Assembly: GCA_035268985.1 (NCBI GenBank)
Contig: DATFJV010000113.1
Location: 1-11,908 of the forward strand
Length of the DNA: 11,908 bases
Source: JAAYHV01 sp035268985
GTDB taxonomy: Bacteria > Bacillota > Clostridia > Peptostreptococcales > Anaerovoracaceae
Direction of reading: 5' to 3'
Below are positions 1 through 5,774 of this stretch, piece by piece (within the stretch, counting starts at the first letter, position 1; every line of letters begins with the position of its first letter). Position numbers and translations under genes: made by a program. The notes beneath the pieces are model-generated. The model was given only the letters and a program-made list of their open reading frames with translations, made no database searches and had not been told where the DNA came from.

Positions 1-1
1 G

Positions 2-196
2 ATGTCGGAGAAAAAATTCACTGTAGAACCTAACTTCCCAAAATATTTACTTAGAGGACTAGAAGAAAAAGGCCACGAAATTATTACAAAAAATAACTCT
101 GATATTTTCGGTAGAGGTCAAATAATCATTAAAAAAGGTGAAGCATACTTCGGCGGTACGGAATCAAGAACTGATGGATCAATAGCTATGTACTAA
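2..196 (+). CDS. ggt: Gamma-glutamyltransferase, C-terminal fragment (cut by the window edge)
   Basis: Only the last 64 residues are inside the window; the frame is open to the left edge, so the ATG at base 2 is probably an internal methionine and not the start. The fragment reads like the end of the small (catalytic) subunit of gamma-glutamyltransferase: a run ending in LEEKGHEI, then FGRGQ followed by beta-strand residues, then FGGTESRTDGSIAMY at the terminus. This matches the family's closing GRGQ ... GxxDPRxDGxAxGY pattern. Enzymes of this family cleave gamma-glutamyl bonds (glutathione and related peptides). The catalytic threonine and the autoprocessing site lie outside the window, so activity cannot be judged. 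It has no functional link to the sugar genes to its right and is separated from them by a terminator. Confidence 0.8.
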   Translation: MSEKKFTVEPNFPKYLLRGLEEKGHEIITKNNSDIFGRGQIIIKKGEAYFGGTESRTDGSIAMY

Positions 197-250
197 AAAA
201 GCTTGGCGCTTAGTACACCAGGGAAGAGTCTTTTATATAACTATCTTTAA

Positions 251-321
251 TGTCATTCAGAGGCTAAGCCGAAGGATTTATGAATTTGCAATGCAGAGTA
301 AAACGAAGCATCTTATGATCC
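251..321. repeat. Two imperfect direct repeat units of a TGTCATTC...GAAG-type element
   Basis: Unit A (251-283) begins TGTCATTCAGAGG and unit B (287-318) begins TGCAATGCAGAG. Both continue through CAGAG, 5-7 variable bases, CGAAG, then a block ending TTATGA. Unit A resembles a short dispersed repeat that I recall as common in intergenic regions of Clostridia and some other anaerobes (consensus near TGTCATTCTGAGCG..GCGAAGAATCT). Both units look like decayed copies. The resemblance to the dispersed family is from memory; the similarity of the two units to each other can be seen directly. Confidence 0.45.
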
Positions 322-347
322 CTAAAAATTCTTCCTATAATATATAT

Positions 348-388
348 AAAACAAACAAATCCCCTTAAGAGGGGATTTGTTTGTTTTT
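348..388 (+). terminator. Intrinsic terminator downstream of ggt, possibly bidirectional
   Basis: An 18-bp perfect stem pairs 348-365 with 370-387 around a 4-nt loop (TAAG). The loop-proximal part is CCCCT/AGGGG and the base of the stem is A-rich on the left and T-rich on the right, giving a U tract on the plus strand. Because the left arm starts with AAAA, the minus strand also ends in a short U run, so the hairpin may stop transcription from both sides. It lies about 150 nt after the ggt stop codon and insulates malQ from ggt. Confidence 0.85.
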
Positions 389-428
389 ATATTAAAAGTA
401 TTGTAACAAATATAAATTTAAAACAAAT

Positions 429-457
429 TTGTTATTATTTTATAATAAGGGTATATT
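429..457 (+). promoter_or_regulatory. Candidate sigma-A promoter for malQ
   Basis: TTGTTA (429-434) and TATATT (452-457) are separated by 17 nt, just after the terminator and about 95 nt before the malQ start. The surroundings are so A+T-rich that other pairs are possible, for example TTTAAA (417-422) with TATAAT (441-446) at 18 nt. The assignment is therefore tentative. No operator palindrome is visible. Confidence 0.35.
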
Positions 458-552
458 AATAATACAGAAAAATATATTTATATATTTAAAAACCTGAAAA
501 TAAAAAAGTTGCAATTAAATTAATAGAATCTTAAAAAGGAGTCTAGTATATT

Positions 553-2034
553 ATGATTAATAAAAGATCAAGCGGTATATTGATGCATATAACTTCTTTA
601 CCAGGCAAATATGGTATAGGAGATTTTGGAGAAGAAGCATATAGATTTGTTGACTTTCTAGTTAAATCAAAACAAAAGAATTGGCAGATTCTACCTTTAG
701 GGGTCACTGGATATGGAGACTCACCTTACCAGTGCTTTTCAGCATTTGCAGGAAATCCTTATTTTATAGATTTAAATGAATTTCTTGAGAGAGGCTTTCT
801 TAAAGAACAGGATTTACATGATTCATTTTTTGGTAGCAATCCTTATAAGATTGACTATTCCTCTCTATATAAAAATAAAATGTTAATACTGAAAAAGGCT
901 TATAAAAATGGATATGAAGATGTAAAAGAAGAGCTGCATAACTTTTACAGGGAAAAGGAAGACTGGCTAAGGAACTTTGCCCTTTTTATGTCAATTAAAC
1001 ATCATTACAACAATGAATCTTGGATAAAATGGGATGAAGAATATAAGGAATTCGATTCAGAAAAAGTAAAAGCATTTGAAGCAGAACACCAATCAGATAT
1101 TTTCTTCTGGGTATTCACACAATATTATTTTTTGAAACAGTGGAAGGAGCTTAAAAAATATGCCAACGATAATGGGGTAAATATTATTGGAGATTTACCG
1201 ATTTATGTTTCAGAAGACAGTGCGGACCTATGGGCCAACTCTAAATTATTTAAACTAAATGAAGACATGAAACCTATAACTGTTGCAGGAGTGCCTCCTG
1301 ATGCTTTTTCATCAACAGGACAATTGTGGGGAAATCCTATATATAATTGGAAAAATATGGAAAACAATCAGTACAACTGGTGGGTTAAGAGAATCAAATT
1401 CTCTTTTGAATTGTATGATAGATTGAGAATAGATCACTTCAGAGGATTTGAATCTTATTGGGAAGTAGAGTATGGAGCTGAGAATGCTATAAATGGAAAA
1501 TGGGTGAAAGGACCTGGAATGAAGCTCTTTAATAGAATTAAAGAAGAGTTAGGGGATTTGGATATTATAGCTGAAGATTTAGGCTTTTTAACTGAAGAAG
1601 TCTACCAGTTAATCAAAAACTCCGGCTTTCCAGGTATGAAAGTATTACAATTTGCCTTTGATCCAAGGGAAGAAAGTGACTATCTACCGCACAACTATAA
1701 TCAAAACAGCGTTGTATATACTGGAACCCATGACAACGAGACAACTGTAGGTTGGTTTGACAGCATTGCAAAAGAAGATTTTCTTTACGCTGTAAGATAT
1801 TTGAAACTGAATTATGATGAAGGCCTTCACTGGGGATTTGTTAGAGGAGCCTGGAGTTCAGTATCCAATCTAGCAGTAGCCCCAATGCAGGATTTTTTAG
1901 GATTAAACAACTCAGCAAGGATGAACAAGCCTTCAACAAATAAAGGTAATTGGACTTGGCGAGTAGATAAAAGAAAACTAACAGATGAACTAGCTCTAAA
2001 AATCGCTAATTTAACACAACTTTATAAAAGATAA
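553..2034 (+). CDS. malQ: 4-alpha-glucanotransferase (amylomaltase), GH77
   Basis: A cytoplasmic enzyme that transfers alpha-1,4-glucan segments between maltooligosaccharides, releasing glucose from small acceptors. The 493-residue length is normal for a bacterial amylomaltase, and there is no signal peptide. The N-terminus (SSGILMHITSLPGKYGIGDFG) and the segments DLPIYVSEDSADLWA and GVPPDAFSSTGQLWGNP are family hallmarks. The catalytic set is intact: D294 in RIDHFRGF (nucleophile), E341 in IAEDLG (acid/base) and D394 in GTHDNET (transition-state stabiliser), almost the same numbering as Thermus MalQ. The start is set by AAGGAG at 536-541, a slightly long 11 nt before the ATG, and an in-frame TAG lies just upstream at 544-546. 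It stands alone on the plus strand, convergent with malL. Its likely job here is to process the glucans made or degraded by the neighbouring GH13 enzymes. Confidence 0.96.
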   Translation: MINKRSSGILMHITSLPGKYGIGDFGEEAYRFVDFLVKSKQKNWQILPLGVTGYGDSPYQCFSAFAGNPYFIDLNEFLERGFLKEQDLHDSFFGSNPYKIDYSSLYKNKMLILKKAYKNGYEDVKEELHNFYREKEDWLRNFALFMSIKHHYNNESWIKWDEEYKEFDSEKVKAFEAEHQSDIFFWVFTQYYFLKQWKELKKYANDNGVNIIGDLPIYVSEDSADLWANSKLFKLNEDMKPITVAGVPPDAFSSTGQLWGNPIYNWKNMENNQYNWWVKRIKFSFELYDRLRIDHFRGFESYWEVEYGAENAINGKWVKGPGMKLFNRIKEELGDLDIIAEDLGFLTEEVYQLIKNSGFPGMKVLQFAFDPREESDYLPHNYNQNSVVYTGTHDNETTVGWFDSIAKEDFLYAVRYLKLNYDEGLHWGFVRGAWSSVSNLAVAPMQDFLGLNNSARMNKPSTNKGNWTWRVDKRKLTDELALKIANLTQLYKR

Positions 2035-2045
2035 CAATAAGAATT

Positions 2046-3719
2046 CTAGATTTTCACCTCATAGACTACAGATTCGTAAGGTCTTAGTTTCAAGGAAGAT
2101 AAATTAGTAGAGCTATCATGGTAATTACTAATGATAGTTCCAACCACCTTTTCATCAAAAGACCTTTCTAATGTCTTGGCTGTAAAATTTGACACCACTA
2201 GTAATGAGGTGTTTTTATCATAGCGCTTATAGCTGTAAACCTGTGTATCCTCTAAATTTACCAGCTTATGCTTTCCGTAGACTATAATATGGGAGTAATC
2301 ACTACTTCGTCTAAGTTTGATTAACCTTTGGTAGTGATAAAACACTGATTCAGAATCTTCAAGAGCTGATTCAGCATTGATGAAACTGTAGTTGTCATTC
2401 ATTTTAAGCCATGGCTTTCCTGTAGAGAATCCTCCATTGGATTTATTAGTCCAATGCAAAGGTGCTCTAGCATTGTCTCTTGAAAAAGGACGTATGATAT
2501 CAAGAGCTTCTTCATCAGATAGATTTTCGTCATTTGTTAAAATATCATACTTATGATGATCCAGTAAATCATCATATTCATCGATTGAGTCGTAATATGT
2601 ATTTGTCATACCCATCTCTTCTCCCTGATAAATATAAGGGGTCCCTCTCATGAAGTGGAGGGTGGTAGCCAGCATTTTTGCGCTTTGGATACGATAGGTA
2701 CTGTCATTGCCGAAGCGAGAAACTGCTCTAGCCTGATCGTGGTTTGACCAGTATAGACTATTCCATCCTTGGTTGTAAAGATCTTCCTGCCATTTTGTCA
2801 TTATTTCTTTAAACCTTACTAAATCTAGATCTTTCTTAGCTAAAAAGTTATCATCTTTGTCCAAATCCATATGTTCAAATTGAAAAACCATCCCTAATTC
2901 ATTACGATTAGGATGGGAGTATAATTTACCTTCGAAGGTAGTAACCAAAGGTGTTTCACCGACAGTCAATACATCATAGTGGCTTAACACTTTATCATTA
3001 ATTTCTCTAAGATATTGATGAACAATTGAGTGATTTGCAAAATGATCTATTCCTATTACACCGATATCATCTAATCCACCATCAGGATAATCAGAAGGCT
3101 TACCTATTAGATTGATTACATCCATCCTAAAACCACCAATACCTTTATCCAACCAGAAAATCATAATATCGTGGACAGCCTTTCTGACCTGGGGATTAGC
3201 CCAATTTAAGTCAGGCTGTTTTTTGCTGAAAAGGTGCAGATAACATTCGCCGGTTTTTTCATCTAATTCCCAAGCACTTCTTGTAAACCATGAACCCCAA
3301 TTGTTAGGCATATCACCATTGGGTTTTGGTTTTTTCCAAATATACCAATCTCTTTTATCATTATCTAGAGAAGAACGAGATTCGATAAACCAGGGATGCT
3401 CGTCGCTGGTATGGTTCACTACTAAATCCATAACAATTTTTATACCTCGTTTATCCCCTTGGGCTACAAGATCTTCAAAATCCGACATGTTTCCATATTC
3501 AGGAGCTATAGACATATAATCGGATATATCATAACCGTTATCATCCATTGGAGAAGTATAGATTGGACTCATCCAAATTACATTTACCCCCAGCTTTTCC
3601 AGGTAATCAAGTTTTTCAATAACACCTCTCAAATCACCAATACCATCTCCATTGGAATCCTTAAAACTCTTAGGATATATTTGATAAACCACGGCATCAT
3701 GCCACCATTTTTTTTCCAT
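2046..3719 (-). CDS. malL: Oligo-1,6-glucosidase / alpha-glucosidase, GH13 subfamily 31
   Basis: A 557-residue cytoplasmic glycoside hydrolase that removes glucose from the non-reducing end of short alpha-glucosides. Visible GH13 features are WWHDAVVYQIYPKSF at the N-terminus, the DSNGDGIGD calcium-type loop (21-29), VVNHTSDEH (100-107), D200 in GFRMDVIN (nucleophile), E255 in TVGET (acid/base) and D328 in SNHDQ (stabiliser). V201, right after the nucleophile, is the residue known in this subfamily to favour alpha-1,6 over alpha-1,4 bonds, so isomaltose/panose-type substrates are expected. Trehalose-6-phosphate hydrolase is a related alternative, but no trehalose context is present. The sucrose-isomerase RLDRD motif is absent; KWQEDLYNQGW sits in that region. 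The start has an AGGAGG site (3729-3734 on the opposite strand) 9 nt ahead. It is divergent from the amylosucrase gene and its stop lies 11 nt from that of malQ. Confidence 0.92.
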   Translation of the reverse strand: MEKKWWHDAVVYQIYPKSFKDSNGDGIGDLRGVIEKLDYLEKLGVNVIWMSPIYTSPMDDNGYDISDYMSIAPEYGNMSDFEDLVAQGDKRGIKIVMDLVVNHTSDEHPWFIESRSSLDNDKRDWYIWKKPKPNGDMPNNWGSWFTRSAWELDEKTGECYLHLFSKKQPDLNWANPQVRKAVHDIMIFWLDKGIGGFRMDVINLIGKPSDYPDGGLDDIGVIGIDHFANHSIVHQYLREINDKVLSHYDVLTVGETPLVTTFEGKLYSHPNRNELGMVFQFEHMDLDKDDNFLAKKDLDLVRFKEIMTKWQEDLYNQGWNSLYWSNHDQARAVSRFGNDSTYRIQSAKMLATTLHFMRGTPYIYQGEEMGMTNTYYDSIDEYDDLLDHHKYDILTNDENLSDEEALDIIRPFSRDNARAPLHWTNKSNGGFSTGKPWLKMNDNYSFINAESALEDSESVFYHYQRLIKLRRSSDYSHIIVYGKHKLVNLEDTQVYSYKRYDKNTSLLVVSNFTAKTLERSFDEKVVGTIISNYHDSSTNLSSLKLRPYESVVYEVKI

Positions 3720-3741
3720 TTCATTAAACCTCCTTTCCTTA

Positions 3742-3770
3742 ATCTTAGCTATTAGTTATAAATAATGCAA
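3742..3770 (-). promoter_or_regulatory. Weak candidate promoter for malL
   Basis: Read on the minus strand, TTGCAT (complement of 3765-3770) and TAAGAT (complement of 3742-3747) are spaced 17 nt apart. The -10 has two mismatches, and the predicted start of transcription would fall almost on the ribosome binding site, so the true promoter may lie further upstream. If the site is right, the ACCGGT operator at 3798-3809 lies upstream of this promoter and not within it. Confidence 0.25.
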
Positions 3771-3787
3771 GATATAAAAAAAATAAC

Positions 3788-3816
3788 TTGATTAAATGAA
3801 ACCGGTTTCCTATAAT
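3788..3816 (+). promoter_or_regulatory. Sigma-A promoter of the amylosucrase gene
   Basis: TTGATT (3788-3793), a 17-nt spacer and a perfect TATAAT (3811-3816) lie directly ahead of the amylosucrase start, giving a leader of about 20 nt. The spacer contains the operator palindrome at 3798-3809, so a bound repressor would block RNA polymerase. The block 3786-3817 matches 5686-5717 at 28 of 32 positions. Confidence 0.85.
3798..3809. promoter_or_regulatory. Operator 1 for a LacI-family regulator (perfect palindrome GAAACCGGTTTC)
   Basis: A perfect 12-bp palindrome with a central CG lies between the -35 and -10 of the amylosucrase promoter. A central CG flanked by A/T-rich arms is the usual form of a LacI/CcpA-family site. 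The local LacI-type regulator (8895-9920) is the natural candidate; CcpA is the alternative, since the 14-mer at 3797-3810 fits the cre consensus except at its last base. Confidence 0.8.
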
Positions 3817-3828
3817 AAATATAAGAGT

Positions 3829-3834
3829 AAGGAG
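3829..3834 (+). promoter_or_regulatory. Ribosome binding site that sets a TTG start
   Basis: AAGGAG ends 8 nt before the TTG at 3843. The two ATG triplets in between (3835 and 3838) are out of frame, and the next in-frame ATG is about 48 codons downstream, inside conserved sequence. TTG is therefore the best-supported start of the amylosucrase gene. Confidence 0.8.
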
Positions 3835-3842
3835 ATGATGAT

Positions 3843-5669
3843 TTGAGAAAAAACAATAAAGACTATAAAAAAAGAATAACTCAAACCTATTACGAACTCT
3901 ATCCTGGATGTGATAATGAACTAGATAATCTTTTTTCTATTCTTGAAAAATATAAATCCCAACGCAATACTGATCTAATAAAAAGGGACATGGAAGGCAC
4001 CAACTGGATCCATTCATCTAAAACAGTTGGTATGATGCTTTATGTTGATAGGTTTTCTGATGATATAAAGGGATTAATAAATAAATTAGACTATCTGGTA
4101 GATCTTGGTATCACATTAATCCATTTGATGCCGGTTCTCAAACCTAGAGCGGGAGAAAATGATGGTGGTTATGCGGTGCAAAATTATCGTGATATTGACC
4201 CAAGAATAGGAAGCTTAGATGATTTTATGAAAATGGTGGATCACTTTCATCAGAAAGGTATAAGAATATGCATTGATTATGTTATCAACCATACTTCTGA
4301 TGATCATGAATGGGCCCTTAAGGTAAAATCAGGAGAAGAAAAATACCAAGATTATTATATTATGTATGATGATGAAGTTATACCACGGCAGTTTGAAAAA
4401 ACCTTACCGGAGGTTTTCCCTAAAGTTGCACCTGGAAATTTTACCTTCAATAAAAATTTAAACAAGTGGATTATGACAACATTTTACAACTATCAATGGG
4501 ATCTTGATTACAGAAACCCTCATGTTTTTCAAGAAATGGTAGAAAACCTTCTTTTCATGGCAAATTCAGGTGTGGATTTGATAAGATTGGATGCTATACC
4601 CTATATATGGAAAGACTTAGGTACTGATTGTCGAAACTTATCCCAAGCCCACATGATTCTTTCCCTTTTTAGACAGATTATATCTTACTGTGCACCCTCA
4701 ACAGCCCTTTTGGGAGAAGCTATAATTGAACCAGACCTTATAGTAAAATATTTTGGTTCAGAAGATAGACCTGAATGCCATGTCCTATATAACGCTTCTT
4801 TTATGGTTGAAATATGGAATAGTTTAGCAACAAGAGATGCCAGACATCTAGCCCTTATGCCGGAGTACAACCTGCTATCAGATACAAGCTGGATCAATTA
4901 TGCAAGATGCCATGATGACATAGGATGGGGGTTAGATTTGGACAAGACAAGATCATTAGGATTTGATCCTAAGGCACACAAACAATTCCTTATTGATTTC
5001 TATTTAGGTGTATTTGAAAATAGTTTTTCAACTGGAGAATTATATGAATTTAATCCTAGAACAAAAGATGCAAGAAATTCTGGAACATTAGCCAGTTTAG
5101 CAGGACTTGAGAAAGCCATAAACTTAAATGATAATTACCAGCGAGAATTATCTATCAAACGCATAAATTTAATCAATGCCTTGTATTTACTTAAAAAAGG
5201 TATACCTATGATTTATAGTGGTGATGAATTGGCTCAGTTGAATGATTACAGCTATAAAGAAGAAATTGATAAAAGAAATGATTCCAGATGGTTGCATAGA
5301 CCAAAGATGAAATGGCATCTTCTTGAGGAAATTGATAAGCCCCTTACTGCTGTAAGCCAGGTATACAATAATACAAAAAAGCTTATAGAATTGAGAAAAA
5401 ATCTGAGTAGAAATAGTTTTATTAATAAAGAAAGCATTTTACATCAAAGAAATCCTCATATATTGATTTTTGAGCAGAGAATCGAAAAAAACAATAGGAG
5501 AATACTGCTGTGTTTTAATTTTTCAGAGGACAGACAGTGGTTTTATACTTCTGATTTGAAGCGCTATGGCATTGAAGGTGAGTATTTGGAGATGTTACAG
5601 GGAAAAACAATATCCTTTGATAAGGAAAGAATTTTAATGGGACCATATGAATTTTTTGTAATAAGATAA
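3843..5669 (+). CDS. Amylosucrase (sucrose:glucan glucosyltransferase), GH13 subfamily 4
   Basis: Amylosucrases split sucrose, pass the glucosyl unit to an alpha-1,4-glucan and release fructose; some relatives act mainly as sucrose hydrolases or make sucrose isomers. This 608-residue protein has no signal peptide, so it should act in the cytosol. After a helical N-terminal domain (about 1-55) it shows VGMMLYVDRF and LIHLMPVLKP, then NDGGYAVQNYRDIDP with D107, INHTSDDHEW with H150, RLDAIPYIWK with R248 and nucleophile D250, LLGEAI with acid/base E292, CHDDIGWG with D358, and NDSRWLHRPK with R482. These correspond to Neisseria polysaccharea D144, H187, R284, D286, E328, D393 and R509, including the Asp-Arg pair that closes the sucrose pocket. 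The C-terminal beta domain ends GKTISF...LMGPYEFFVIR. The Neisseria R226 position is Pro189 here. The gene starts with TTG and has its own promoter/operator. Family is very likely; the exact product is uncertain. Confidence 0.9.
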   Translation: MRKNNKDYKKRITQTYYELYPGCDNELDNLFSILEKYKSQRNTDLIKRDMEGTNWIHSSKTVGMMLYVDRFSDDIKGLINKLDYLVDLGITLIHLMPVLKPRAGENDGGYAVQNYRDIDPRIGSLDDFMKMVDHFHQKGIRICIDYVINHTSDDHEWALKVKSGEEKYQDYYIMYDDEVIPRQFEKTLPEVFPKVAPGNFTFNKNLNKWIMTTFYNYQWDLDYRNPHVFQEMVENLLFMANSGVDLIRLDAIPYIWKDLGTDCRNLSQAHMILSLFRQIISYCAPSTALLGEAIIEPDLIVKYFGSEDRPECHVLYNASFMVEIWNSLATRDARHLALMPEYNLLSDTSWINYARCHDDIGWGLDLDKTRSLGFDPKAHKQFLIDFYLGVFENSFSTGELYEFNPRTKDARNSGTLASLAGLEKAINLNDNYQRELSIKRINLINALYLLKKGIPMIYSGDELAQLNDYSYKEEIDKRNDSRWLHRPKMKWHLLEEIDKPLTAVSQVYNNTKKLIELRKNLSRNSFINKESILHQRNPHILIFEQRIEKNNRRILLCFNFSEDRQWFYTSDLKRYGIEGEYLEMLQGKTISFDKERILMGPYEFFVIR

Positions 5670-5687
5670 CCTTTTCCTAAAAAAGAC

Positions 5688-5716
5688 TTGCTTTTATGTA
5701 ACCGGTTTCCTATAAT
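5688..5716 (+). promoter_or_regulatory. Sigma-A promoter of the sugar transporter operon
   Basis: TTGCTT (5688-5693), a 17-nt spacer and a perfect TATAAT (5711-5716) lie just after the amylosucrase stop codon, about 60 nt before the binding-protein start. The operator at 5698-5709 sits in the spacer in exactly the same register as in the upstream copy. No terminator separates it from the amylosucrase gene, so read-through from the first promoter is possible. Confidence 0.85.
5698..5709. promoter_or_regulatory. Operator 2 for a LacI-family regulator (GTAACCGGTTTC)
   Basis: Same site as operator 1 with one arm base changed (T at 5699), so the palindrome has one mismatched pair. It is flanked identically (ATG before, CTATAAT after). 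The spacing of 1,900 nt between the two operators would allow looping by a tetrameric regulator, but nothing in the sequence shows that this happens. Confidence 0.75.
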
Positions 5717-5762
5717 ATAAATATAGAGATAATTGTTATCCTATAAGTAGTTTATTTAATTG

Positions 5763-5769
5763 AAGGAGG
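5763..5769 (+). promoter_or_regulatory. Ribosome binding site of the binding-protein gene
   Basis: AAGGAGG lies 5 nt before the ATG at 5775. An in-frame TTG at 5760 would place the ribosome binding site inside the coding region and put MKEAQ before the signal peptide, so ATG 5775 is the correct start. Confidence 0.9.
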
Positions 5770-5774
5770 CACAA

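Larger units (their letters stand above)
197..552. other. Intergenic region between ggt and malQ
   Basis: This 356-nt stretch holds no convincing gene. It contains, left to right, a pair of imperfect direct repeats (251-321), a long perfect hairpin terminator (348-388), and an extremely A+T-rich stretch (about 390-550) with a candidate promoter for malQ. No copy of the ACCGGT operator seen elsewhere in the locus is present here, so malQ does not visibly share that control. Confidence 0.7.

Noticed and set aside
2046..3719. Sucrose isomerase or trehalose-6-phosphate hydrolase
   Set aside because: The isomerase RLDRD-type motif is absent, and there is no trehalose PTS or TreR-type context; the general oligo-1,6-glucosidase call fits better.
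3301..3755. Two plus-strand ORFs antisense to malL
   Set aside because: They lie fully or mostly over the strongly conserved N-terminal part of malL, have no family resemblance and no good ribosome binding site, so they are frame shadows.
3843..5669. Sucrose phosphorylase-like enzyme (GH13_18) instead of amylosucrase
   Set aside because: RLDAIPYIWK occurs in both groups, but LYVDRF, NDGGYAVQNYRD, INHTSDDHEW, CHDDIGWG and NDSRWLHRP are the GH13_4 pattern, and a helical N-terminal domain is present.
5681..5695. AAAAG-ACTTG-CTTTT as a terminator after the amylosucrase gene
   Set aside because: The stem is only 5 bp with a single G-C pair and overlaps the -35 element, so it is unlikely to terminate transcription.
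5760..5774. Upstream in-frame TTG start for the binding protein
   Set aside because: It would absorb the AAGGAGG site into the coding region and disrupt the standard lipoprotein signal; ATG 5775 has ideal spacing.
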